From an uncultured Pelagibacteraceae bacterium (lineage in GTDB: Bacteria > Pseudomonadota > Alphaproteobacteria > Pelagibacterales > Pelagibacteraceae): a stretch of DNA of 64,000 nt. Location of the stretch: contig CACEKA010000001.1 of NCBI GenBank assembly GCA_902560015.1, forward strand, positions 124,001 through 188,000, in the 5' to 3' direction. Positions 54,029 through 64,000 of this stretch are shown here, piece after piece (the first letter of the stretch is position 1; every line of letters begins with the position of its first letter). The position numbers were made by a program, and so were the translations under genes. The notes beneath the pieces are model-generated. The model worked only from the letters and a program-made list of their open reading frames with translations. It had not been told where the DNA came from and did not search any database.

Positions 54029-55803
54029 TAATAAACTCTTTCTTGAGGTGGAAAGTATTGCACTTCATTAGTTAAAGTAGATTTGTGGACTTCTCTATAA
54101 CTTATTTTTGTATTCTTACCATCACACCAAGCTAGTGTATGTTGCATAAATTTTTCATCATCTCTTTTTGGATAATCATCTCTTGCATGAGCTCCTCTGC
54201 TTTCTTTTCTGTGATATGCAGAGTCTACAGTCGTTATGGCTTGTCTTATAAGATTATCGAATTCTAATGTTTCTACTAAATCAGTGTTAAATACTAAAGA
54301 TCTATCTTTGACAGAAATAGAGTCCATTCCATCATATGTTTTTCTGATTTCATCAACTCCTTCTTTAAGATTTTTTTCAGTTCTAAAAACTGCACATTTA
54401 GATTGCATAGTTTTTTGCATAGCAAGTCTTAGATCTGCTGTACTGTTTTCACCATCTGCATTTCTCAGTTTATCAAACCTATCTAAACATTTTTGAGTTT
54501 CAGACTCTCCAATTTCTTCATGAGGCGTTCCTGGTTTAACCAATTCAGCGGCTCTTTTTGCAGCAGCTCTTCCGAAAACAACTAAATCAATTAAAGAATT
54601 AGATCCTAATCTATTAGCTCCATGAACCGAAACGCATGCCGCCTCTCCAATTGCCATCAATCCAGGTACAGTTTTTTCAGAACCATTCACTGTCAAAACT
54701 TCCCCTTTATAATTAGTTGGAATGCCTCCCATATTATAATGAACAGTAGGTACAACTGGAATTGGTTCTTTAGTAACATCAACATTTGCAAATAATCTTG
54801 CTGCATCAGTAATTCCTGGCAATCTACTGTCAATGATTTCTTTGTCTAAATGGCTTAGATTTAAATGAACATGATCTTGCTCTTTACCAACTCCTCTTCC
54901 CTCATTAATCTCAATTGACATTGATCTACTAACTACATCTCTTGATGCTAGATCTTTTGCATTCGGCGCATATCTTTCCATAAATCTTTCACCTTTTGAA
55001 TTTGTAAGATAACCTCCTTCACCTCTGGCACCTTCAGTTATTAAAGTACCATGGCCATATATTCCTGTTGGGTGGAATTGTACAAACTCCATATCTTGCA
55101 AAGGTAGTCCAGCTCTTAGCACCATTGCATTTCCATCACCAGTGCATGTATGAGCTGATGTTGCTGAATAATATACTTTTCCATAACCGCCAGTTGCAAT
55201 AATTACTGTATGTGCTCTAAATCTATGAATTGTTCCATCATTTAAATTCCATGCAATCAGTCCTTTGCATTCACCGTCCTTCATTAATAAATCTAAAGCA
55301 AAATATTCTATAAAAAACTCTGTATTATGTTTTAGCGCTTGCCCATAAAGAGTGTGTAATATTGCGTGACCTGTTCTGTCTGCTGCCGCACAAGTTCTTT
55401 GAACTATGCCGTTACCATAATTTTTAGTCATTCCACCAAAAGGTCTTTGGTAAATTTTTCCTTCTTCAGTCCTACTAAAAGGCACACCATATTTTTCTAA
55501 TTCAATTACTGCTTTTGGGGCTTCTTTACACAAATATTCGATACTATCTTGGTCGCCTAACCAATCGGCGCCCTTAACCGTATCATACATGTGCCATCTC
55601 CAATCATCTTCACCCATATTTCCTAAGGCAGCTGAAATACCACCTTGGGCAGCAGAAGTATGACTTCTTGTTGGAAAGACTTTTGAAATACATGCTGTTT
55701 TTAATCCAGCTTCACTTAAACCTACAGCTGCTCTTAAACCTGATCCACCTGCTCCAAGAACAACAACATCATATTCATGATCAATAATTTTATAAGAACT
55801 CAT
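54028..55803 (-). CDS. sdhA: Succinate dehydrogenase flavoprotein subunit
   Basis: A 591-residue catalytic subunit with FAD motif [20 protein letters not shown], the flavin-linking histidine in [50 protein letters not shown] and [20 protein letters not shown]. It oxidises succinate to fumarate in the TCA cycle and complex II. The gene order sdhC-D-A-B is the standard one. Confidence 0.99.
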   Translation of the reverse strand: MSSYKIIDHEYDVVVLGAGGSGLRAAVGLSEAGLKTACISKVFPTRSHTSAAQGGISAALGNMGEDDWRWHMYDTVKGADWLGDQDSIEYLCKEAPKAVIELEKYGVPFSRTEEGKIYQRPFGGMTKNYGNGIVQRTCAAADRTGHAILHTLYGQALKHNTEFFIEYFALDLLMKDGECKGLIAWNLNDGTIHRFRAHTVIIATGGYGKVYYSATSAHTCTGDGNAMVLRAGLPLQDMEFVQFHPTGIYGHGTLITEGARGEGGYLTNSKGERFMERYAPNAKDLASRDVVSRSMSIEINEGRGVGKEQDHVHLNLSHLDKEIIDSRLPGITDAARLFANVDVTKEPIPVVPTVHYNMGGIPTNYKGEVLTVNGSEKTVPGLMAIGEAACVSVHGANRLGSNSLIDLVVFGRAAAKRAAELVKPGTPHEEIGESETQKCLDRFDKLRNADGENSTADLRLAMQKTMQSKCAVFRTEKNLKEGVDEIRKTYDGMDSISVKDRSLVFNTDLVETLEFDNLIRQAITTVDSAYHRKESRGAHARDDYPKRDDEKFMQHTLAWCDGKNTKISYREVHKSTLTNEVQYFPPQERVY

Positions 55804-56129
55804 TAATTTAGATTAAATAAAAAAATAATTGTTAATAATGGTATGACTATAGCAGAAATAAATAATAGTCTGTTTGCGACATATTTGATTTTATCATCTG
55901 ATATATAGTCTTCAAAGACCTCACTAATAGTAAGTGAAGAAAAAAAATAAGCAAAAATAATAAACAAGCTAAACAAAAACTTAGAGATTGGATCAGTAAA
56001 AAATTTTACAACCTCAAAATAACCCTCATTATAAATTGTTACAAAATTAATGATAAACCAAAACATTAACGGTAACAAAATTACTGAAGATATCTTTAGA
56101 AATAACCATTTTTTTGTAGCTAAATTCAT
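55803..56129 (-). CDS. sdhD: Succinate dehydrogenase membrane anchor subunit D
   Basis: A 108-residue hydrophobic protein with three membrane segments (about 11-31, 48-70, 85-106), placed between sdhC and sdhA with a 1-bp overlap into sdhA. Sequence similarity in this family is low. The usual helix II histidine that binds haem in other SdhD proteins is not evident here, where the segment reads [20 protein letters not shown]. The assignment rests on size, topology and position. Confidence 0.88.
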   Translation of the reverse strand: MNLATKKWLFLKISSVILLPLMFWFIINFVTIYNEGYFEVVKFFTDPISKFLFSLFIIFAYFFSSLTISEVFEDYISDDKIKYVANRLLFISAIVIPLLTIIFLFNLN

Positions 56130-56130
56130 A

Positions 56131-56514
56131 CTAAATAAAATTTTTACCTATTAAATAAATCAAAATTGTTAATAAAAAAGATCCAAAGATAACCATAAGA
56201 CCTGTGATACGAGTTGTTTGTAATTCAAAACCATAACCCATATCCATCAACAGATGTCTAATTTCACTCAACATTTGAAAGCTAAAAGACCAAACTAAAC
56301 CTATCGCAAAAAATTTACCTAATACCGAATTTAAAAATAGATTTATTAAAGAATAGTTTGCATTACCTAAAACTAACAAAGATACCCAAATACAGATCAA
56401 TGTTATTCCAACAATATTAATAATTCCTGTTATTCGATGTGAGATAGATACTATCGATGAAATATGCCATCTATAAATTTGTATATGTGGAGATAATGGT
56501 CTTTTATTTTCCAT
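56131..56514 (-). CDS. sdhC: Succinate dehydrogenase cytochrome b556 subunit
   Basis: A 127-residue membrane anchor with three membrane segments. The N-terminal KRPLSPHIQIYRWHISSIVSI and SISHRITGI are signatures of the family, and His87 in EIRHLLMDMG is the haem ligand. With SdhD it anchors SdhAB and forms the quinone site. It begins inside the last codons of asd (11-bp overlap), which places complex II on the same transcript. Confidence 0.95.
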   Translation of the reverse strand: MENKRPLSPHIQIYRWHISSIVSISHRITGIINIVGITLICIWVSLLVLGNANYSLINLFLNSVLGKFFAIGLVWSFSFQMLSEIRHLLMDMGYGFELQTTRITGLMVIFGSFLLTILIYLIGKNFI

Positions 56515-57511
56515 AAAAATTATTTTTAATCAATGTTTCTGCAATCTCAACTGCGTTTAAAGCTGCTCCTCGCAAAAGATTATCTGACACAATCCACATA
56601 TTTAAACCATTGGTTACAGTTTTATCTTCCCTAATTCTTGAAATAAATGTTTCATCTTTTCCTTCGGCCTCTAAAGGAGTTAAATAGCCTCCATTAGCTC
56701 TTTCATCAATTACTTTACAACCTTCAAAATTATCTAGCGCTTCTCTTACTTTTTCTAAAGTAAATGATTTTTCAAATTCTATGTTGACTGACTCTGAATG
56801 AGAAACTAACACTGGTAATCTTACACATGTAGCTGTTAAGTCTATATCATTATCTAGAATCTTTTTTGTTTCATTAGTCATTTTAAGCTCTTCTTTAGTG
56901 TAGCCATCATCTGCAAATACATCTATTTGAGGAATTGCATTAAACGCAATTTGTTTGGTAAAATTTTTAGACACAACTTTATTGTTCTGTAGAACTTGTT
57001 TTGTTTGTTCTATTAGTTCATCCATTGGAGCCTTGCCTCCACCTGAAACTGATTGATATGTTGAAACAACTATTCTTTTAATTTTAAACAAATCATGTAA
57101 TGGTTTTAAAGCTATAACAAGTTGAGCAGTTGAACAGTTTGGATTTGCAATAATATTTTTTTTTATATTATTTAGATGATCCGAATTTACTTGAGGCACT
57201 ATTAAAGGAACATCGGGATCCATTCTATAAAAACTTGAATTATCAATTACTAAAGAATGCTTAGCGGCTATTTGGGCAAAATCTTCAGAAATTTTTCCAC
57301 CAGCTGCAAAAAAGGTAATCTTTACTTTTGAAAAGTCAAAAGTTTCAAGATCAATTACCTCATGCTCATTTCCATTAAAATTAATTTTAGATCCAGCACT
57401 TCTAGATGATGCTAGTAGATATAAATTATCTATAGCCAGCTTTTTCTTTTCCAGCACTTCCAATATTTTTCTGCCAACATTACCAGTGGCTCCAACGATA
57501 GCTATATTCAT
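56504..57511 (-). CDS. asd: Aspartate-semialdehyde dehydrogenase
   Basis: A 335-residue NADPH-dependent enzyme at the branch to lysine/diaminopimelate, threonine and methionine. It has AIVGATGNVGRKILEVL at the cofactor site, the catalytic Cys126 in NPNCSTAQLV, VVSTYQSVSGGGKAPMDEL and RLPVLVSHSESVNIEF. It supplies homoserine for metX elsewhere in the window. It lies 19 bp downstream of dmdA and overlaps sdhC. Confidence 0.97.
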   Translation of the reverse strand: MNIAIVGATGNVGRKILEVLEKKKLAIDNLYLLASSRSAGSKINFNGNEHEVIDLETFDFSKVKITFFAAGGKISEDFAQIAAKHSLVIDNSSFYRMDPDVPLIVPQVNSDHLNNIKKNIIANPNCSTAQLVIALKPLHDLFKIKRIVVSTYQSVSGGGKAPMDELIEQTKQVLQNNKVVSKNFTKQIAFNAIPQIDVFADDGYTKEELKMTNETKKILDNDIDLTATCVRLPVLVSHSESVNIEFEKSFTLEKVREALDNFEGCKVIDERANGGYLTPLEAEGKDETFISRIREDKTVTNGLNMWIVSDNLLRGAALNAVEIAETLIKNNFYGK

Positions 57512-57530
57512 GATTTTGTTGAAGTTTATA

Positions 57531-58640
57531 CTAAATGAAAGGCAAATCGCAAACGTTTCCGTTACAGATATTACCGTTTATCTCAGCTTTTACGCTTTGA
57601 GACACTTCCCAATGAGGTTTTTTCATCATGGCTATTCCTATAACTTTTCCAAAATGTGGGGAATAACAAGCTGATCTCAATTCTCCGATAATATTACCAT
57701 TATCATCTTTCAAACCTAGTGATCCAGATAGACTAATTTCTTTAGCATCTAATTTAACACCCATTAGCTTTTTTTTAATTCCATCTAACTTAATTTTTTT
57801 AAGTTTTTCTTTTCCTAGGAAATTAATTTCACTATTCAACGAAACATATTGATCAAAACCACACTCTAAAGGATTATCATTATTATCAAAATCATTACCA
57901 TACGAAAGCAACCCACTTTCAATTCTCTCAATTAAATTTGGACAGCCCGGTTTTATGTTAAATTCTTTTCCTACTTCAAACAAGTAGTCATATAATTTCT
58001 GTCCTGATTGCGTGTTTTGAACATATACCTCATAGCCTCCTTGTTTAGACCATCCAGATCTAGCAATTAGATGTTTTGCTCCTTCAAAGTCAAAATAACT
58101 AAAGCCAAAAAATTTTAATTCTTTGATTATTTTTCCAAATACTTTTTCCATTAAATCAAAAGATTTAGGGCCTTGAACTGCAATTATATCAACAACTGGT
58201 TCAACAATTTTGACATCAAATTTATATCCAGAGGATAAACCTTTTGCAAAAAAGATCACATCTGAGTCAGCAATCGATATCCACCATTTATCCTCTGCTA
58301 ACTTTAAAACTACAGGATCATTTACTAAATTTCCTGCATCATCAATGATTGGGCAATAATAGCATCTGCCAATTTTAGATTTTGATAAATCTCTACAAGT
58401 CATTAGTTGAACAAGTTTTGCAGAGTCTTTTCCTTGAATTTCAACTTGTCTTTCAGCTGCAACATCCCAAACTTGAACATCTTTTTTTAAATGTTCATAA
58501 GAGTCTTCAATGGACCCAAATGCAGCAGGTAGAAGCATGTGATTATAAACTGTGTAAGCTGTTACACCCTGTTTTTCTATTCTAGAAGTGTAAGGTGTGC
58601 TTCTAAGTCTCCTAGATTTTGCTATTGAATAATTTTTCAT
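57531..58640 (-). CDS. dmdA: Dimethylsulfoniopropionate demethylase
   Basis: A 369-residue GcvT-like, tetrahydrofolate-dependent enzyme that removes a methyl group from DMSP to give methylmercaptopropionate (MMPA) and 5-methyl-THF. I recognise the Pelagibacter-type sequence: [20 protein letters not shown] near the start, [51 protein letters not shown], and the end [11 protein letters not shown]. Plain aminomethyltransferases differ at these places. The operon context confirms the call: an MMPA-CoA ligase and a dehydrogenase lie upstream. It overlaps the hydrolase stop by 4 bp (ATGA). Confidence 0.95.
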   Translation of the reverse strand: MKNYSIAKSRRLRSTPYTSRIEKQGVTAYTVYNHMLLPAAFGSIEDSYEHLKKDVQVWDVAAERQVEIQGKDSAKLVQLMTCRDLSKSKIGRCYYCPIIDDAGNLVNDPVVLKLAEDKWWISIADSDVIFFAKGLSSGYKFDVKIVEPVVDIIAVQGPKSFDLMEKVFGKIIKELKFFGFSYFDFEGAKHLIARSGWSKQGGYEVYVQNTQSGQKLYDYLFEVGKEFNIKPGCPNLIERIESGLLSYGNDFDNNDNPLECGFDQYVSLNSEINFLGKEKLKKIKLDGIKKKLMGVKLDAKEISLSGSLGLKDDNGNIIGELRSACYSPHFGKVIGIAMMKKPHWEVSQSVKAEINGNICNGNVCDLPFI

Positions 58641-59413
58641 TTTTGTAAAAATTCCAGAACTTTTTCTCGCATTTCAAAAGCTTTTTCAATCATAATCATG
58701 TGACCGCACCCATCGATTATATGGGTAGTTGAATTGTCAACCATGTTTGCAAATTTTTTTCCAATTTCAATATTGACCATTTTATCTAAAGAACCAAAAA
58801 TAAACATTGTGGGACAATCAATCGTTTTTACAGCGTTCGAACCATTTACATAATTATTACAAGCAACAAGATCTACTCCTAATATCTGACTAATATCTCT
58901 TGGGGATTGGATTATTCTTTTTATAGGATTTCCACCTATAAATTTTTTTGACCCTTCATAACCCCACTTCATCATAAGTTTTACAGCATCTGTGTCTCCA
59001 TTTTCTGCTAAATCTATTAAGTCTTGATTTACAGGCATTTTATAAGATCCACCTATAAAAACTAACTTTTTTAACCTATTCTTGTATTTATTTGAGTACT
59101 CAAGCATCTCCAAACATCCTTGGGAGTGACCAACTAAAATGATTTTTTCTAATTTTAACTTAATAAATACTTTTTCCAACCAGTCAGCAATCTCTTCAAT
59201 TGTTTTAAGACAAGGGCCTACTGAATTACCATGTCCAGGTAGATCAATTGATAATACATTAAAGTTTTTGTTTGAAAAAAATTGTTCAGCTAAAGACCAC
59301 ACTATATGCGAAAGACCACTACCATGAAGAAAAATAATAGTTTCTTTTTTATGGTCCAATTGTTGTCCAGCATCTGATGCATGAACACTTTTATTTTCTA
59401 GTTCGAATATCAA
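58637..59413 (-). CDS. Alpha/beta hydrolase inside the dmd operon, substrate unknown
   Basis: A 258-residue alpha/beta hydrolase with FLHGSGLSH (oxyanion region, about 29-37), DLPGHG (57-62), nucleophile Ser97 in VGHSQGCLE, an acidic residue in FGSLDKMV and the catalytic histidine in [11 protein letters not shown] near the C-terminus. The triad looks complete. It lies between dmdB (8 bp away) and dmdA (4-bp overlap), so it is translated with the DMSP demethylation enzymes. No function in that pathway is assigned to such a protein that I know of. A thioesterase or carboxylesterase acting on an MMPA-CoA pathway intermediate is conceivable, but unproven. Confidence 0.85.
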   Translation of the reverse strand: MIFELENKSVHASDAGQQLDHKKETIIFLHGSGLSHIVWSLAEQFFSNKNFNVLSIDLPGHGNSVGPCLKTIEEIADWLEKVFIKLKLEKIILVGHSQGCLEMLEYSNKYKNRLKKLVFIGGSYKMPVNQDLIDLAENGDTDAVKLMMKWGYEGSKKFIGGNPIKRIIQSPRDISQILGVDLVACNNYVNGSNAVKTIDCPTMFIFGSLDKMVNIEIGKKFANMVDNSTTHIIDGCGHMIMIEKAFEMREKVLEFLQK

Positions 59414-59421
59414 ATAATTTC

Positions 59422-61038
59422 CTAAAACTGTTTTCTTAATTCAAATTTCTGAATTTTTCCTGTTGATGTTTTTGGTAGTTCACAGAAAATAACTTTTTTA
59501 GGAACTTTAAAACCTGCCAGAGTTTCTTTACAAAAGTCTATTAATTCTTTTTCCGTAACTGGTTTATCTTGGACCATTTCTATAAACGCACAAGGAACTT
59601 CTCCCCATTTTTCATCAGGTTTTGCAACCACAGCAGCAATAGATACCGATGGGTGCTTTGAAAGTGTATTTTCAATTTCTATAGATGAAATATTTTCACC
59701 TCCAGAAATTATGATATCTTTTGATCTATCTTGTATCTTTACATACCCATCTGGATACATAACTGCTAGATCGCCACTATGAAACCAACCACCATCCATT
59801 GACTTATCAGTTGCTTCTTTATCTTTAAAATAGCCCTTCATTACAACATTTCCTCTAATCATTATTTCACCAATTGTTTTTCCATCGCCAGGAACTTCCT
59901 TCATTGTTTCTGGATTCATAACGGTTACCCCTTCAGCATTTGGATATCTGACACCCTGTCTTGCTTTAATCTCATTTTGTTTATCTTCATCAAATTCATT
60001 CCACTGATCATTCCATGCGCACTGTGTAACATGTCCATAGGTTTCTGTTAATCCATATACATGCATCACTTCAAAACCTAATGCTTTCATTTTCTTAAAA
60101 ATTATACTTGGCGGAGGAGCCCCAGCAGTTAAAACATAAACTTTTTCTTTTAACTTTTTTCGATCACTTTCAGGTGCTCCTGTAATCATGTTTAATATTA
60201 TTGGTGCTCCACCTAAATGCGTTACATTATAAGTTTCAATTAATTCAAAAATTTTTTTTATGTCTATATTTCTTAAACAAACTGTTCTTCCATTTAACAT
60301 TGGAATTGTCCAAGGATAGCACCAGCCGTTACAGTGAAACATTGGAACGATTGTCAAAAAATTTAATCTATTTGGCATATTCCATGCAACTACGCTTCCA
60401 GTGGACATCAAATATGCACCTCTATGATGATACACAACACCTTTTGGATTTCCCGTTGTTCCTGAAGTATAACTTAGAGATATAGCTTGCCATTCATCAT
60501 CTGGCATTTTCCAATCAAAGTTTTCATCCCCAGTATTTAAAAAACTTTCATACTCTAAATCACCAATTTTTTTTAATTTTGATTGATCAGCATGTTTATC
60601 ATGAATGTCTATAACGATAATTTTCTTATCTAAAATTTTTAATGCTTTCTTTACTTCAGTATGCAGTTGTCTATCAACTACTAATACTTTTGCCTCACTG
60701 TGTTCTAAAATATAAGCAATAGTATTGGCATCTAATCTTATGTTAATAGTATTTAATACACCTCCTGTCATAGGAACAGAATAATGAGCTTCAAAAATTT
60801 CAGGAGTGTTAAATGCAAGAAATGAAACTGTATCACCTTTGCTAATACCAATTTTTTCTAAAGCACTAGCAAATTTTACTGTTCTTTTATAAACTTCAGT
60901 CCAAGTATATTTTCTGTCCTCATAAACTACTGCTTCATAATTTGGATATACATCCTTGGCTCTTTCTAAAAAAGATAAAGGGGTAAGGGGGACATAGTTA
61001 GCTTTATTTTTATCTAAATTTTTATCGTAATAACTCAT
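59422..61038 (-). CDS. dmdB: Acyl-CoA synthetase, probable methylmercaptopropionyl-CoA ligase
   Basis: A 538-residue AMP-forming ligase. The ATP loop SYTSGTTGNPKGVVYHHRG, the VYGLTETYGH motif, GWFHSGDLAVMYPDGYVKIQ, the hinge DRSKDIIISGGENI and the C-terminal Lys528 in PKTSTGKIQKFELR are all present. Placed between dmdC and dmdA, it most likely is DmdB, which activates MMPA with CoA. By sequence alone it belongs to the broad medium-chain acyl-CoA synthetase group, so other short acids could also be used. It starts 2 bp after dmdC. Confidence 0.9.
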   Translation of the reverse strand: MSYYDKNLDKNKANYVPLTPLSFLERAKDVYPNYEAVVYEDRKYTWTEVYKRTVKFASALEKIGISKGDTVSFLAFNTPEIFEAHYSVPMTGGVLNTINIRLDANTIAYILEHSEAKVLVVDRQLHTEVKKALKILDKKIIVIDIHDKHADQSKLKKIGDLEYESFLNTGDENFDWKMPDDEWQAISLSYTSGTTGNPKGVVYHHRGAYLMSTGSVVAWNMPNRLNFLTIVPMFHCNGWCYPWTIPMLNGRTVCLRNIDIKKIFELIETYNVTHLGGAPIILNMITGAPESDRKKLKEKVYVLTAGAPPPSIIFKKMKALGFEVMHVYGLTETYGHVTQCAWNDQWNEFDEDKQNEIKARQGVRYPNAEGVTVMNPETMKEVPGDGKTIGEIMIRGNVVMKGYFKDKEATDKSMDGGWFHSGDLAVMYPDGYVKIQDRSKDIIISGGENISSIEIENTLSKHPSVSIAAVVAKPDEKWGEVPCAFIEMVQDKPVTEKELIDFCKETLAGFKVPKKVIFCELPKTSTGKIQKFELRKQF

Positions 61039-61040
61039 GA

Positions 61041-62804
61041 TTAGTTGAATTTAAAATTCATTATATTTGAGCTGCCAGATATAGCTGATTTATAATGGTA
61101 TTCAGCTCTAGGCAAAACTTTCTCAAAATAAAATTTTGCTGTGTTTATTTTATCTTCATAAAATTCTTTATTAGTTTCGTAATCAGTAAAGCTTACTTCT
61201 AATATCTTAATCCATGAATATGCTATTGATACATAGCCAAGTGTTTTTAGATAATCATTTGCAGCTGCACTAACATCATCTTTTTCAATTTTAGTTTTAT
61301 CCTCAATCCAGCCTGTAAATTTATGTAAAATATCTAAGTAATAATTTAATTCCTTAGTATATGACTTCACTTTTTCATTTTTACTATCGCACTCACCTTT
61401 AACCATATCTAAAAATTTTTGAATGATATTTCCATTCTTATTTGAAAGTTTTCTAAAAACTAAATCAGCTGCTTGAACTGAATTTGTACCTTCATAAATA
61501 GGTGTAATTCTATTATCTCGATATAATTGTTCAATTCCTTGATCTTTAGTAAATCCATAGCCTCCATGAATTTGCATTGCATCACTGGTAATTTCCATTG
61601 CTAAATCTGTAAATAATGATTTCACAACAGGTGTCATTAATGAAACATAATCAGATGCTTCTTGTTTTATTTTTTCATCTGGATGATTAAGACTAACTTC
61701 TGTTTGTTGGGATAGCCAAAAACATAATGCCCTTTCGCCTTCAATAATTGATTTCATGTTTAATAGAGATTTTCTAATATCAGCGTGTTCAATTATAAAA
61801 TCTGCACCATTGGTAGATTTAGTGTTATTTGTTTTTCCTTGTTTTCTTTCTTTAGCGTAAGCAAGTGAATTCTGATAAGCTATTTCAGATATTCCTAAAC
61901 CTTGAATGCCTACCAAAATTCTCTCTAAATTCATCATCGTAAACATTTGATTCAAACCTCTATTTTTTGTTCCAATTAAATATCCTGTAGCTTCATCAAA
62001 GTTTAAAACACAAGTTGCCGAACCTTTAATGCCCATTTTATGCTCTACCGATCCAGTAGATATACCGTTTCTTGCTCCTATGGATCCATCTTTATTTACT
62101 ATAAATTTTGGAACAAGGAACAAACTTATCCCTTTTGTTCCTGAAGGAGAATCAGCTGCTCTAGCTATTACTAAATGTATAATATTTTCTGTAAGATCAT
62201 GGTCTCCTGAAGTAATAAATATTTTTTGTCCACTAATTTTAAAAGTACCATCTGCTTGTTCTACTGCCTTAGTTTTTAACATTCCCAGATCTGTTCCACA
62301 AACTGGTTCAGTTAAACACATTGTTCCACTCCATTTCCCTTCAACCATTTTTGGAAGATATTTATCTTTGGTATCATCACTAGCATGATGTAATAGACAA
62401 TTATAAGCACCAATTGTTAGTTCGCTATAAAGTTTGAAAGAAAGAGAAGTTGAAGACAACATTTCATCAAAAAATGCACTTACTGTTTTAGGCATTCCCT
62501 GACCACCATATTTTGGGTCACAAGATAACGATATCCAACCGTCTTCAATATATTTGTTATAAGCTTCTTTATAACCTGGTGGTGTTCTAACAACGCCATT
62601 TTCTAATTTAGCAGGATTTTCATCACCAGCTAGTGCGAGGGGCAATAAAAGATTTTGATTTATTTTTGCTGCTTCTTCTAAGATATCTTTTACTAGATCT
62701 AGATTAACTTCATTATATTTTTCGAGTTCATTATAATTTTTATTATCTCTTAATTTTTCAAAGAGAAATAACATGTCATCTAAAGGTGCAGTATAACTTG
62801 GCAT
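61041..62804 (-). CDS. dmdC: Acyl-CoA dehydrogenase, probable methylmercaptopropionyl-CoA dehydrogenase
   Basis: A 587-residue flavoprotein of the long acyl-CoA dehydrogenase type, longer than the usual 380-residue form because of a C-terminal extension. It has MCLTEPVCGTDLGMLKTKA, ISGQKIFITSGDHD, QIHGGYGFTKDQGIEQLYRD and YEGTNSVQAADLVFRKL with the catalytic glutamate. DmdC proteins have this length and make methylthioacryloyl-CoA. It is the first dmd gene, 26 bp after leuB. The N-terminal PSYTAPLDDMLFLFE is typical of the family. Confidence 0.9.
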   Translation of the reverse strand: MPSYTAPLDDMLFLFEKLRDNKNYNELEKYNEVNLDLVKDILEEAAKINQNLLLPLALAGDENPAKLENGVVRTPPGYKEAYNKYIEDGWISLSCDPKYGGQGMPKTVSAFFDEMLSSTSLSFKLYSELTIGAYNCLLHHASDDTKDKYLPKMVEGKWSGTMCLTEPVCGTDLGMLKTKAVEQADGTFKISGQKIFITSGDHDLTENIIHLVIARAADSPSGTKGISLFLVPKFIVNKDGSIGARNGISTGSVEHKMGIKGSATCVLNFDEATGYLIGTKNRGLNQMFTMMNLERILVGIQGLGISEIAYQNSLAYAKERKQGKTNNTKSTNGADFIIEHADIRKSLLNMKSIIEGERALCFWLSQQTEVSLNHPDEKIKQEASDYVSLMTPVVKSLFTDLAMEITSDAMQIHGGYGFTKDQGIEQLYRDNRITPIYEGTNSVQAADLVFRKLSNKNGNIIQKFLDMVKGECDSKNEKVKSYTKELNYYLDILHKFTGWIEDKTKIEKDDVSAAANDYLKTLGYVSIAYSWIKILEVSFTDYETNKEFYEDKINTAKFYFEKVLPRAEYHYKSAISGSSNIMNFKFN

Positions 62805-62830
62805 TTGTGGACCTTAGAATAATTCTATAT

Positions 62831-63937
62831 TTATTGCAATTTTGAAATTATCGCATCACCCATCTCTGAAGTTGATGTTTCTTTCATTCCCTCAGATAGT
62901 GTATCTTTAGTTCTTAGGCCGTCATTTAAGACTTCTTGAACAGCTTTTTCGAGACTATCTGCTTCATTATCAAGATCTAATGAATATCTTAAAGCCATTG
63001 CAAAACTTAAAATTGATGCAATTGGATTTGCAATTCCTTTACCCGCAATATCAGGTGCTGAACCATGAATAGGTTCATACATTGCTCTCATTTCACCATC
63101 TTTATTTTTTGCTCCTAAAGAAGCTGATGGAAGAAGTCCTAAAGATCCTGTTAACATTGATGCTTGATCTGAAAGCATATCACCAAATAAGTTGTCTGTT
63201 ACTATCACATCAAATTGTTTTGGATTTCTTAAAAGCTGCATGGCACAGTTATCTGCAAGCATATGACTTAATTCTACGTCTTTGTATTCCTTATCATGAA
63301 GTTCTTGAACCTCTTCTTTCCAAAGCTGTCCTGCTTCCATAACATTTGATTTTTCACATGAAGTTACTTTATTGGATCGTTTTTTTGCTAAATCAAAAGC
63401 AACTCTTGCAACTCTAGTTATTTCACTTGTAGTATATGTGTGAGTGTTAATTCCTTTTCTTTCTCCATTTTCAATAGGTTTTATTCCTCTTGGTTCTCCA
63501 AAGTAAATTCCTCCTGTCAATTCTCTTACTATCATTATATCTAAACCTGATACGATTTCTGGTTTAAGTGTTGATGCATCTACCAATTGCTCAAAACAAA
63601 TTGCAGGTCTTAAATTTGCAAACAACTTCAGTTCTTTTCTAAGTTTTAATAATGCTCTTTCTGGTTTTTTTGAAAAATCTAAATTATCCCATTTAGGCCC
63701 ACCTACTGCCCCAAGCATAACTACTTCACTCTCTAAAGCTTTATAAAATACTTCATCTGTAATTGGAGTTCCATGTTTATCATATGAACAGCCTCCAGCT
63801 AGATCTTCATCTATTTCAAAATCTAAAGATTTGTTGTCATTAAACCAATTAATAATTTTTTTTACTTCTCCAATAACTTCAGGACCAATACCATCACCTG
63901 GTAATAAAAGTATTTTTCTCTTTTTAACTTTAATCAT
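62831..63937 (-). CDS. leuB: 3-Isopropylmalate dehydrogenase
   Basis: A 368-residue NAD-dependent enzyme of leucine synthesis. It has [82 protein letters not shown] and [20 protein letters not shown]. Its start codon overlaps the stop region of leuD by 8 bp, so the pair is co-translated. The dmd genes follow 26 bp downstream on the same strand. Confidence 0.98.
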   Translation of the reverse strand: MIKVKKRKILLLPGDGIGPEVIGEVKKIINWFNDNKSLDFEIDEDLAGGCSYDKHGTPITDEVFYKALESEVVMLGAVGGPKWDNLDFSKKPERALLKLRKELKLFANLRPAICFEQLVDASTLKPEIVSGLDIMIVRELTGGIYFGEPRGIKPIENGERKGINTHTYTTSEITRVARVAFDLAKKRSNKVTSCEKSNVMEAGQLWKEEVQELHDKEYKDVELSHMLADNCAMQLLRNPKQFDVIVTDNLFGDMLSDQASMLTGSLGLLPSASLGAKNKDGEMRAMYEPIHGSAPDIAGKGIANPIASILSFAMALRYSLDLDNEADSLEKAVQEVLNDGLRTKDTLSEGMKETSTSEMGDAIISKLQ

Positions 63938-64000
63938 TAAAAATCCACGGCTTTGTATTTTTTAAACCATTTTCAAAATTTTCAATTTTATCTGCTTTTT
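63930..64000 (-). CDS. leuD: 3-Isopropylmalate dehydratase small subunit, C-terminal end only
   Basis: The last 22 codons and stop of a gene that enters from beyond the window edge. The readable residues ([12 protein letters not shown], then [10 protein letters not shown]) resemble the C-terminal tail of LeuD (charged helix ending in a Pro-Trp motif). The stop overlaps the leuB start, and leuD-leuB adjacency is usual in alphaproteobacteria. So little sequence is visible that the call depends mainly on context. Confidence 0.65.
   Translation of the reverse strand, partial: KADKIENFENGLKNTKPWIFND

Noticed and set aside
62029..62388. 119-codon open frame antisense to dmdC
   Set aside because: It is a shadow of the dehydrogenase core, with no homology or start signals that I can see.

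Overview
The window is a compact, AT-rich, almost fully coding piece of an alphaproteobacterial chromosome. It most resembles SAR11 (Pelagibacterales). Supporting points are the low GC, the Lys/Asn/Ile-rich proteins, intergenic gaps that are mostly 0-50 bp, frequent 1-4 bp gene overlaps, few visible Shine-Dalgarno sequences, a SAM-II riboswitch before metX, and a DmdA sequence that closely matches the Pelagibacter DMSP demethylase as I remember it. I see no rRNA, tRNA, CRISPR, insertion sequence, phage gene or plasmid gene. No intergenic stretch exceeds 190 bp.

Layout. 1-4073: the end of an RND efflux adaptor, its RND permease, and a convergent lytic-transglycosylase-like lipoprotein. 4124-13307: gpmA, then a minus-strand run of MurU-like and AmgK-like cell-wall recycling enzymes, tsaE, ahcY, a ChvG/ChvI-type two-component system and polA. 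13423-17784: bioY, the RegA/ActR-type regulator, and a three-gene polyamine operon (fold-III decarboxylase, deoxyhypusine-synthase-like protein, agmatinase-like protein). 17781-21313 (minus): queuosine-precursor transporter, rpmB, pyrD and a class I lysyl-tRNA synthetase. 21403-24957: trkH, an AmpG-like permease and an NlpC/P60 hydrolase. 24954-26932 (minus): tyrC-like prephenate dehydrogenase and hisC. 27004-29558: promoter, SAM-II riboswitch, metX, metW, gloB. 29569-36165: rplU-rpmA-obgE-proB-proA-nadD-rsfS-ctpA-rppH.

36158-64000 is one unbroken minus-strand block of 24 genes. In transcription order it holds leuD (partial), leuB, the DMSP demethylation genes dmdC-dmdB-hydrolase-dmdA, asd, sdhCDAB, mmsA, mdh, sucCD, sucAB, lpdA, priA and atpHAGDC. 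It joins DMSP use, most of the lower TCA cycle, respiratory complex II and the F1 part of ATP synthase.

How it fits together. Sulfur and one-carbon metabolism recurs: DMSP demethylation, SAM-controlled methionine synthesis (metX/metW) and SAH recycling (ahcY). Cell-wall turnover is spread over several loci (lytic transglycosylase-like lipoprotein, AmgK/MurU, AmpG, NlpC/P60). The less conventional items are the polyamine trio, which suits an agmatine-based homospermidine route; the uncharacterised alpha/beta hydrolase inside the dmd operon; the SAM-II element with a possible alternative hairpin and no visible ribosome binding site; and the fact that all six convergent gene pairs overlap in their coding sequences.
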